Below are positions 7,230-18,795 of a stretch of DNA of 64,000 nt, in pieces (within the stretch, counting starts at the first letter, position 1; each line of letters opens with the position of its first letter). The translations under genes and the position numbers were made by a program. The notes below the pieces were generated by a model. That model saw only the letters and a program-made list of their open reading frames with translations, was not told the DNA's origin and searched no databases. This stretch comes from Pseudoxanthomonas mexicana (GTDB taxonomy: Bacteria > Pseudomonadota > Gammaproteobacteria > Xanthomonadales > Xanthomonadaceae). The stretch is taken from positions 62,001 to 126,000 of the forward strand of contig NZ_LSIF01000025.1 of NCBI RefSeq assembly GCF_001556105.1, written 5' to 3'.

Positions 7230-8204
7230 ATGACACTCCCCCTCCCTTCCGACTTCACCGTTGCGATGGCCGGCCTGGAACTGTTGCCCGCCACGCGCCT
7301 GAAGGTTGCGTGCTCACTGCTTGCAGCGGACCGGCTCACCGTCCGCTTGATCGAATGGGGTGCCGAGCCCGCGACGCTGCTTGTCGCGGACGAGACCAGC
7401 GATGCTGGCCGCACTGCGATTCAATCGGCACGGAAAGCGCGTTTGCCCGCAATCCGCCTCATTGCCGCCAATGATTCATCGGGCACCATGCACGTCCTGC
7501 CTCGGCTGGCGACGGTACGAGAGTTCGCTGACGCGCTCAGGTTCGGTCTGCAGGACCGTCCACCGTCCTTGACCGAAACCAGCCCGTACAGCGACGCGCC
7601 CTTGCCACAACCGTTTCTCGAACATCTGCGACTGGATCGTCGACGCGACCTGCGCGTGCTGTTGGAGCAGGGTTTGTTCCGGGTCGTCAGCGATACCCGC
7701 GAAGGCAAGTTGCACATGCTTCGCCGGATGCCGCTGGACGAACTGCTGGAACGCGCGCCCAAGCCCGATTGGCGAGTGACGGAGATATCCGATGGGGAGT
7801 GGGAGTCGTTGTATCGACCCGACGTCACCCGCACCTATGCGATCGAGACGCTATGGTGGCGCCTGCTTCCCCATCTTTCCCGCGATGAGTTGCCACGCGT
7901 GACGGGGATGGTGCGGTTGCGAACGTGGCCGGACCTGGATGCGGGTGCCACGCCGGCTGCCTGGCCGTTGGTGTTGGCTTACTGTTCCAGTCAGCCCTGG
8001 CATGCCGACGCACTGGCCGCGGCCAGTGACGTACCGGAGGAAGACGTGCAACAAGTGATGGCGCTGGTGCGTCTGAGCGGTCTGGAAGCCTCACTGTCCT
8101 ATCCCGCCGCCAAGGTGCGCGGTTCCGCCGCGCACCACGCAAGCACCCTGTTAAGAATGGCCAAGCGTTTCGGCCTGAAACTGCTAGGAAAGGCGCATGG
8201 ATAA
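7230..8204 (+). CDS. Unknown protein, possible degenerate receiver plus winged helix
   Basis: 324 residues without a domain I can name surely. The N-terminal 110 residues alternate strand and helix like a response-regulator receiver (TLLVADETSDAGRTAIQ, then LPAIRLIAAND), but the order of acidic residues and the Lys is not convincing, so it may be a pseudo-receiver. The C-terminal part (DVPEEDVQQVMALVRLSGLE) looks like a helix-turn-helix. The stop overlaps the GTPase start by 8 bases, which argues that the two products work together. No membrane segment is visible. Confidence 0.6.
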   Translation: MTLPLPSDFTVAMAGLELLPATRLKVACSLLAADRLTVRLIEWGAEPATLLVADETSDAGRTAIQSARKARLPAIRLIAANDSSGTMHVLPRLATVREFADALRFGLQDRPPSLTETSPYSDAPLPQPFLEHLRLDRRRDLRVLLEQGLFRVVSDTREGKLHMLRRMPLDELLERAPKPDWRVTEISDGEWESLYRPDVTRTYAIETLWWRLLPHLSRDELPRVTGMVRLRTWPDLDAGATPAAWPLVLAYCSSQPWHADALAAASDVPEEDVQQVMALVRLSGLEASLSYPAAKVRGSAAHHASTLLRMAKRFGLKLLGKAHG

Positions 8205-8763
8205 CTACGGAAACAAGCTCGTGTTCGTCGGCGGCATGGGCGCGGGCAAGACCACCGCGATTCGTGCGATCTCGGATGTGGAACCCGTGAGCACCGACAT
8301 GCCACTGAGCATCGATGCCACCGAGGAAAAGTCCTTCACCACCGTGGCGCTGGATTACAGCAGTATCGATCTTGATGAGGGCGAACTGCTGCATGTCTAC
8401 GGCGTTCCCGGCCAGAAGTACCTGAACTTCATGTGGCCGATGGTATGCACGGGGGCCATCGGCATCATCGTGCTGGTCAATGCGTGCCAGGATGATGCGG
8501 TCGACAGCACGGCCGGGTTGCTGAAGGACTTCGCCTCGCTCGCTCCCGACGCCAGTTTCGTGGTCGGCGTGACCAAGAGCGATCTGGCACCGGATTTCCA
8601 GCTCACCTCGTTCCGCGACGAACTCAATGCAAGCGGCTATCAAGTGCCAGTGATGAAAGTGGACGCGCGGGTGACCATCCAGGTCGAGTTCCTCATAAAG
8701 ACGCTACTGTCCTATCAGCACGCCGGCGCACAACTCGGCATCGGTGCAGCGAATAGGATCTGA
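8197..8763 (+). CDS. Small Ras-like GTPase (MglA/conservon type)
   Basis: 188 residues with clear G motifs: P-loop GGMGAGKT (residues 12-19), the G3 region VYGVPGQKY (67-75, with Pro before Gly-Gln) and TKSD (126-129) as the NKxD motif. This matches the family of single-domain bacterial GTPases found with Roadblock proteins, as in MglA/MglB and in the actinobacterial cvn operons. GGAAAGG lies 3-4 bases before the ATG, inside the end of the previous gene. The operon has two possible regulators but no histidine kinase, unlike conservons. Confidence 0.85.
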   Translation: MDNYGNKLVFVGGMGAGKTTAIRAISDVEPVSTDMPLSIDATEEKSFTTVALDYSSIDLDEGELLHVYGVPGQKYLNFMWPMVCTGAIGIIVLVNACQDDAVDSTAGLLKDFASLAPDASFVVGVTKSDLAPDFQLTSFRDELNASGYQVPVMKVDARVTIQVEFLIKTLLSYQHAGAQLGIGAANRI

Positions 8764-8940
8764 AGCTAGGCGACAAGGCGATAAATGGTGCGCGGGAATT
8801 CGTCGTGACCCACGCCAGGTAATGAGCCCCGCATACTTCCAGCGGTTCGCGGGACGTGGACATTGGCCTCGCCTGACCACGTAACCTTGGATACTGATGC
8901 GCCACGCAAGCGGCGCATTGACGTTCGCGCAACCACGGCA

Positions 8941-10266
8941 TCACGGCGGCCACCGCGAATGCAGGTCATCGATGACGTATCGGTGGACGTGCTGCTTGCC
9001 GCCCTGTCCCAGATGGGGGTGGTCCGCTGGCAAGTCTTCATGCGTATGCGCGATCTGCTCGGGATCGTTGGAACTCCATGCCGCGCGGGCCAGCACGGCG
9101 CTCAACAGCGCCACGATGGACAAGATCCCCAGCGCCGCTGCCAGTCCAAACTCGGCGCCCAGGAAACCTGCGATCGGATATGCCAGCAGCCAGCATGCAT
9201 GCGAGAGGGAAAACTGTGCCGCGAACAGGAATGGCAAATCCTCTTCGGCGCCGGATCGGCGAATCAGACGGCCACCGGGCGTGACCAAGCCCGCGTAGCA
9301 CATGCCTAGAAGCAACCAGATGGCGACGACCGCGCCCCAGGCAGGTGTACCACCTACGCCAAACCAGTACACGGTGGCCATGATCAGCACCAATGTCATC
9401 GTGGTGGCGGCCGAAAGCATGATCCGTCGATCGGTGATGCGTTCCAGTAGGGGTGGCAGACTCAATGCAACCAGCATTGAGCCCACGCCAAAGGCCGCCA
9501 GTAGCCAGGCCACCTCTCGCTCGCCGCCCTGCAGCACTGTTCGCGCAACCACGACCGTATTGACGAACACCATCGCCCCGCCCGCTGCAGCACAGAGATT
9601 GAGCAGCAGCAGACCACGCAACCGGGGGGTGCGCAGGTAGATCTTCATGCCGCGGATGGCCCTGTCGTACGGCCTGCCCGACGCGGCACTGCGCATGCCT
9701 GCGGGAAAAGTCGTCGACAGGATCAGCATCGCCGACAGCAGGAAGCCCACGGAGGTGCCAACGAACAATCCCTGGAAGGCCACCACCGTCAGCAACGCAG
9801 CGGCCAGCGCGGGACTGAGCAGGCTCTCCAGGTCATAGGCCAGACGCGAAAGCGACAACGCCCGGGTATACCTGGCCTCGTCGGGCAGGATTTGCGGTAT
9901 GAGCGCCTGGAACAACGGCGTAAAGCATGCCGAGGCCGATTGCAGCACGGCGATCAGTACATAGATCTGCCAGATCTCGGTGACGAATGGCAGCACCAGC
10001 ACGACCAGGGCCCGGATCACATCCAGTCCGACCAGGACGATCTTGCGACGGTGTGCCGGCACTATCGCACCGGAGACCGGGGAGAGCAGTACATACACGA
10101 TCATCTTGATGGTCAGGGCCAGACCCAGCACCTGCCCCGCCTGAGCGCCCGCCAGATCGAAGGCCAACAGGGCCAGCGCCACCGTTGCCAGGCCAGTGCC
10201 GAGCAAGGCGATGACCTGGGCCGCGAAGAGCTTTCGGAACCCTGTATGGGAGAGGATTTCAAGCAT
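8941..10266 (-). CDS. MFS transporter with His-rich C-terminal tail
   Basis: 441 residues with about 12 hydrophobic segments, resembling the MefA/EntS-like branch of the major facilitator superfamily. I chose ATG 10266 (MLEILSHTGF) because GGAG lies 9 bases upstream. The long hydrophilic tail carries HTHEDLPADHPHLG and QHVHRYVIDDLH, suggesting metal binding. It is the last gene of the leftward metal-resistance series, so export of a metal or metal complex is plausible but unproven. The stretch 8764-8940 after it holds nothing I can support. Confidence 0.75.
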   Translation of the reverse strand: MLEILSHTGFRKLFAAQVIALLGTGLATVALALLAFDLAGAQAGQVLGLALTIKMIVYVLLSPVSGAIVPAHRRKIVLVGLDVIRALVVLVLPFVTEIWQIYVLIAVLQSASACFTPLFQALIPQILPDEARYTRALSLSRLAYDLESLLSPALAAALLTVVAFQGLFVGTSVGFLLSAMLILSTTFPAGMRSAASGRPYDRAIRGMKIYLRTPRLRGLLLLNLCAAAGGAMVFVNTVVVARTVLQGGEREVAWLLAAFGVGSMLVALSLPPLLERITDRRIMLSAATTMTLVLIMATVYWFGVGGTPAWGAVVAIWLLLGMCYAGLVTPGGRLIRRSGAEEDLPFLFAAQFSLSHACWLLAYPIAGFLGAEFGLAAALGILSIVALLSAVLARAAWSSNDPEQIAHTHEDLPADHPHLGQGGKQHVHRYVIDDLHSRWPP

Positions 10267-10611
10267 GGCAAACACTCCGCGAGAAGAATGACGCCGCCAC
10301 CGATCGCCCCGCTTTTCGAAGGGCATTCCGCAGTCGTGGCATGGTCGACATCATCGCTGGTGGGCAACGTTTCCGATGACAGCTTCTCAGCATCACGCAA
10401 CACATGGTCGTGGACCGAGCAGACGCCACGATCGATGCGGCCATTCCGCTACGGCTTACCGGAATAGCGACGGCGCGCAATGCGATCGATGACCGGCAAC
10501 TCTACTCCTTCACGCCCCACGGTCTTCAACGCACGCGTGAGACGCTGATCGCTCTCGCTGGCCGGGTCGTCTGTTCCGCCCATGTGCCACCTCGCATGGC
10601 GCAGCCGCCCG

Positions 10612-10641
10612 TCCCTGGCGATCGCTGAAGATCGCCAGGGA
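10612..10641. terminator. Perfect 12-base-pair hairpin, likely terminator
   Basis: TCCCTGGCGATC (10612-10623) pairs perfectly with 10630-10641 around a 6-base loop. It sits 11 bases beyond the stop of the small periplasmic protein gene. There is no T run. The surrounding gap, 10267-10651, contains no gene that I can support on either strand. Confidence 0.5.
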
Positions 10642-10651
10642 CAGGATTGCA

Positions 10652-10912
10652 TCAGTTGGTCTTCTTGGCTTCCGGTGCCGGCTTCTTGGCGTCATCGGCC
10701 TTGGCCGGCTTGTTCGGCACACCGCACTTCTGCTTGAGCGCCTTGACTTCCGGGTAGGCCGAGTCGTCGGTGAAACGCTTGGTGTCCTTCAGATCCTCAC
10801 AGGTCTTGGGGATCTGCTTCTCTTCGTCGTGCGCGCCCGGGTGGGCCACGGCGGAGAGCGAAACCAGCGACAGGGCTACCAGGCCGGCAATGGACAGTGA
10901 ACGAGCTTTCAT
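10652..10912 (-). CDS. Small periplasmic protein of the metal island
   Basis: 86 residues. A signal peptide (MKARSLSIAGLVALSLVSLS, cleavage near AVAHP) is followed by an acidic and lysine-rich mature part with two cysteines (KTCEDL and QKCGVP) and a Lys/Ala/Pro tail (PAKADDAKKPAPEAKKTN). The two cysteines could form a disulfide or bind metal. I do not recognise a named family. It follows the membrane-anchor gene on the same strand, so it is probably expressed with the czc operon. Confidence 0.65.
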   Translation of the reverse strand: MKARSLSIAGLVALSLVSLSAVAHPGAHDEEKQIPKTCEDLKDTKRFTDDSAYPEVKALKQKCGVPNKPAKADDAKKPAPEAKKTN

Positions 10913-11032
10913 CTTCAGTTCCTTCGTGATCGGCCGTCGGCCGGGGATGGGTGGGTGTCGCGAGGATCCAGGCCCGCGACGGTGAGGCGGGGTCGTGCCG
11001 CGACCCGGTTCAAGCGCCTGGCCGCCACGGGG

Positions 11033-11671
11033 TTACATCACGCGCTTGATCTGGGCGTAATCACCGGCCGTGCGCAGGGTGATCGTCACCGTGGCATCAC
11101 CGCGGTTGCGCCAGAACCAGCCATGGCTGCCATTGAAAGTGGCTTCCAGCACACCCTCGCCCGAGGCTGCGCCGCGCCCTTTCTCGTAGCTGGTGGATTC
11201 GCCACCTGCCCCGCCATCGCCGTGCATGTCGAAGTTCACGACACCGCCCTGCGCGTCCCAGGAGAAGCTCGCTTTCTGACCGGCCGTCATCACCAGCTTG
11301 ACCTCCGCGCCCTGCCCAGCCGCCAGCTCGACCTGCATCTGGTCGCGCCAGGCTTCGGGATCCGCGGCGGCCAGGGCGCTGTCGGCCTGTGGTGCCGCAG
11401 CAGCGGCGGCGGCCGAGTCGGCCGGCGCTGTGCCGGTGGCTGCTGCATCACGCGCGGCATCGGCGGCGGCCTCTTCAGCCAACTGCCCTTTGATCTCGCC
11501 CATTTCGGTCAGCCCGAGCACGCGACCGATGCCGGTGGGGTCGATCGCGTACTCGGACGGCAGCACGACCGTGACCAGCAGAACGACGGCGACGATGAAG
11601 GCGATGATGGTCGAGCGCAGCAACTGGCGCGAAGAAGGAAGATCGGTGTTCAGGGGCTTGCTGTTGTACAT
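11033..11671 (-). CDS. Transmembrane anchor protein of metal-resistance clusters
   Basis: 212 residues starting MYNSKPLNTDLPSSRQLLRS. One N-terminal membrane helix (STIIAFIVAVVLLVTVVLP) is followed by a periplasmic region: an Ala/Asp-rich linker and a C-terminal beta domain (SFSWDAQGGVVNFDMHGDG, GWFWRNRGDATVTITLRT). This type of protein is often found beside HupE-like and czc genes and is annotated as a transmembrane anchor protein; its function is not established. The next ATG upstream is not available: the in-frame TTG at 11686 lacks a ribosome site. Confidence 0.75.
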   Translation of the reverse strand: MYNSKPLNTDLPSSRQLLRSTIIAFIVAVVLLVTVVLPSEYAIDPTGIGRVLGLTEMGEIKGQLAEEAAADAARDAAATGTAPADSAAAAAAAPQADSALAAADPEAWRDQMQVELAAGQGAEVKLVMTAGQKASFSWDAQGGVVNFDMHGDGGAGGESTSYEKGRGAASGEGVLEATFNGSHGWFWRNRGDATVTITLRTAGDYAQIKRVM

Positions 11672-11695
11672 GGTGTGTTCTCGCAATGTCTTGGA

Positions 11696-12382
11696 TTAGG
11701 AAACGAAGTAGCCAGTGAGCTGCATGCCGATCAGGATGAAACCGGCGCACATCATCGCGACGTTGGCGGTATAGGCGTGCTTCCAAAAGCCGCGTGAGCG
11801 GCGCCAGTAGCCCATGACGATCAGGATCGCGCCCAGCGCCAGCAACTGTCCGATCTCCACGCCCACGTTGAAGGCCAGCAGATTGGGCACCAGACCATCG
11901 GGAGAGATGTCGTACTCGATGATCTTGGTGGACAAGCCAAAGCCGTGGAACAGACCGAAGATCAGCGTGGCCGCCTTGGTGTTGGGCTGGAACCCCAACC
12001 AGCGTTGATAGGCCCCCATGTTGTCCAATGCCTTGTAGACCACCGACAGACCGATGATGGCGTCGATCAGGAAGCTGTTGATGCCGACATTGAAGTACAC
12101 GCCCAGCAGCATCGTGGTGGAGTGACCCACCGCAAACAGCGTGACGTACAACGCGATCTGCTTCATGCGGTACAGGAAGAAGATCACCCCAAGCAAAAAC
12201 AGGATGTGGTCATACCCGGTGGCCATGTGCTTGGCGCCCAGATAGGCGAAGGACAGCAGATGGACGCCGCTGATTTCCTGGATATACCCCTTGTCGCCTT
12301 CGGCGACGGCATGAGCCAATGCACCGTTGGCGGTAAACAGCAACAGAAGCAGGCCTGCCAGCAGGAGAAGCGTACGTGTCAT
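11696..12382 (-). CDS. HupE/UreJ-like metal permease
   Basis: 228 residues. A signal-like start (MTRTLLLLAGLLLLLFTANG, then ALAHA) is followed by about six membrane helices. Family features are visible: GAKHMATGYDHILFLLGV, the His-containing FAVGHSTTMLLG, and LIFGLFHGFGLSTK with a conserved His. HupE/UreJ proteins are linked with nickel or cobalt movement across the membrane. A longer start near 12447 (MKRMNSFPYK) is possible, but the shorter one puts the signal peptide first. It sits downstream of czcA, after a strong hairpin. Confidence 0.8.
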   Translation of the reverse strand: MTRTLLLLAGLLLLLFTANGALAHAVAEGDKGYIQEISGVHLLSFAYLGAKHMATGYDHILFLLGVIFFLYRMKQIALYVTLFAVGHSTTMLLGVYFNVGINSFLIDAIIGLSVVYKALDNMGAYQRWLGFQPNTKAATLIFGLFHGFGLSTKIIEYDISPDGLVPNLLAFNVGVEIGQLLALGAILIVMGYWRRSRGFWKHAYTANVAMMCAGFILIGMQLTGYFVS

Positions 12383-12469
12383 GGAGGCGGGATTGGCGCC
12401 GCCCCAACCAGAGGGCTTATATGGAAATGAGTTCATTCGCTTCATTTGATTTGTGAAAGGGATCAGGAG

Positions 12470-12497
12470 GGGGTGGAGCACGAGCGTGCCCCACCCC
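12470..12497 (-). terminator. Strong hairpin between czcA and hupE-like gene
   Basis: GGGGTGG-A-GCACG-AG-CGTGC-C-CCACCCC (12470-12497) folds into a nearly perfect stem just after the czcA stop at 12504. There is no T run. It may reduce readthrough into the hupE-like gene or protect the czc mRNA end. Confidence 0.6.
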
Positions 12498-12503
12498 ACT
12501 GGA

Positions 12504-16922
<4,419 letters not shown>

Positions 16923-16926
<4 letters not shown>

Positions 16927-18173
16927 GGAAGGGTGTCCTGGGTGGTTGCGGTGAGCCGGTCGAGCTCCACCCGCAAGATGTGGTAACGCGCATAGGCCTC
17001 GACGAGGCGCTCGCGCAGGTCAAAGAGCGTGGTCTGCGCCTGGGCGAGCGAGAGGAACGAGAAACGCCCTGCTTCGAAACCGCGCCGTGCAAATGCCAGG
17101 GCCTGCTCGGCCTTGGGCACCACGCGTGAGCGCAGCGATTCGACTTCCGTGCGGGCGTGGCCCAGTTCCTGATACTTCTCGAACACCAATTGATGGCGTT
17201 CGAACTGCTCGGCCTTGCGACGGGCTTCGATGGCAACCAGTTGCGCATCCGCTTCGGCAATGAAATAGCCCGCACGCGTGCGGCTGCCCAAGGGCATCGA
17301 AACGGACATCACCAGGCCCTGGTCGCTGGGGCCTTCCATGCGACGTACCCCGACGTTGACGTTCAGGTCGGGTTTTCGGGACGCTTCGGCGATGCGACGA
17401 CGGGCTTGGGCCAGACGTGCCTCGCGCGCGAACGCTTGCTGGTCGATGGTGTCGGGCAAGCGGGCCAGCAGCGTGCCCAGTGGTTCGGCCTCGGGCAGAT
17501 CGGTCAGATCGGCGGCCACCGTGTCGAAATCCGGTGTCGCATCGCCCCAGATCGCTGCCAAGGTGGTACGTGCACTGGTGAGTTCGTGCTCGGCATGCTC
17601 ACGATCCAACTCGGCATTGGCCACGACGATCTCGGCGGCGTGAAGATCGGACTCGGGATTGCGTGCGACGGACACCCAGCCGGCCACCTCGCGGCGCGTA
17701 CGCTCGGCTTGGCGCACGCGCTCGTGGGCGAACGCCAGGCGTTGCTGATCGACCGCCACCTCGATGAAGCGGGCCGCCGTGCGACTGGCCAGGTCGATGC
17801 GCGTGGTACGTATGGCGGTCTGCTGCTGTTCGATCTCCGCCGCACCCAAGGCTTGGCGTGCAGCACGCTTGCCGCCCAGTTCGATCAGCCGGCCGACCCG
17901 CAGGGTGCTTTCGGCCGAGCCCACGCCGCTGAGCGAACCCGTGCCGCCCAGATTCTCCAACTCACCAGTGACGAAATATTGGGGAGCCAGGCCCTCGCGC
18001 TCGGCGCGGGCTCGTACGGCGTCCAGTTGTGCGGCGTCGGCCACCAGGGCCGGATTAGCGCCGAAGGCGCGGGCAACCGCCTCCTGCAGGCGCAGAGGTT
18101 CAGTGGCGTGTGCCCATGGCACGACGCCACAGGTTCCGGCCAAGGCCAGAACCCATGCATAACGCAAGTTCAC
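16923..18173 (-). CDS. czcC: Outer-membrane efflux channel, CzcC/TolC family (copy 1)
   Basis: 416 residues. A signal peptide (MNLRYAWVLALAGTCGVVPW, then AHA) precedes the duplicated long helical repeats of the outer-membrane factor family (LRLQEAVARAFGANPALVAD at the start). It provides the exit duct for the pump. It is the first structural gene of the leftward czcCBA set and lies 67 bases downstream of the small CzcI-like gene. Its C-terminal half (GRFSFLSLAQAQTTLFDLRE) shows the usual coiled-coil heptads. Confidence 0.92.
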
Positions 18174-18240
18174 GGAAAATCTCCGATTGGATTGATGGAC
18201 AGACGCAATCAGGCCGCGCTAACGGCGGCCGAACCTGTCA

Positions 18241-18612
18241 TCAGGCAATCGGAGGTCTGAACGGTGATGAGAGTCGCTGGGGAAGCGACGGAACCGGCGT
18301 CCACTGCAGGGACTGGGACGCTGCCACCTCGATCGGTGGCAGACGGAAGCTCATGAGGATGCCGGAGGACGAAGCGGAATCAGCCTGGTGCAGCAGCAGG
18401 TGGCTGCCAGAGGCGTGGTCCTGATCGTGATCGGCGTCGTGGGCGTCGTCGGGATGACCGTGACCATGTTCGGCCGCAGCGACGGCCGCATGGGTCGTAC
18501 CGTGAATCTCGCCCACGAAATTCAGCATTGGCCGCACGAACACACCCAGCACAAGCAGCAACAGCATGCTGAGGTGCAGGACATTCTTCGCGCGGGCGGG
18601 CAGCCGGATCAC
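18241..18612 (-). CDS. czcI: CzcI-like small His-rich periplasmic protein (copy 1)
   Basis: 123 residues. An N-terminal hydrophobic segment (NVLHLSMLLLLVLGVFVRPM) acts as signal or anchor. A His/Asp-rich stretch follows (EHGHGHPDDAHDADHDQDH), and the protein ends SPFRPPIA. The position before czcC, the size and the C-terminal Arg-Pro fit the CzcI class, which is thought to influence czc expression. Two further proteins of nearly equal length and the same ending lie at 21420 and 21950. The gap 18613-18795 upstream holds no gene and should contain the czc promoter. Confidence 0.6.
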   Translation of the reverse strand: MIRLPARAKNVLHLSMLLLLVLGVFVRPMLNFVGEIHGTTHAAVAAAEHGHGHPDDAHDADHDQDHASGSHLLLHQADSASSSGILMSFRLPPIEVAASQSLQWTPVPSLPQRLSSPFRPPIA

Positions 18613-18795
18613 TGGATTAGCCTAAGGGTTCAAGGATGGCGCTGTCTAGCACAGTCGGAAAACGGACAACGCTCGCTGAAGGGTCACGGATCAACCGTCG
18701 TAACCGCTCAGCAGTTCCCGGATCAGGCAGCACGTCATGCCGCCAGCGTTCCGTACACGCGCGACCGCCACTCTGGCTGCCATCGCCCCCTCAGT

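Noticed and set aside
10267..10651. Several short open frames on both strands
   Set aside because: None has a ribosome site or a recognisable motif, and they overlap one another. I treat the stretch as non-coding.
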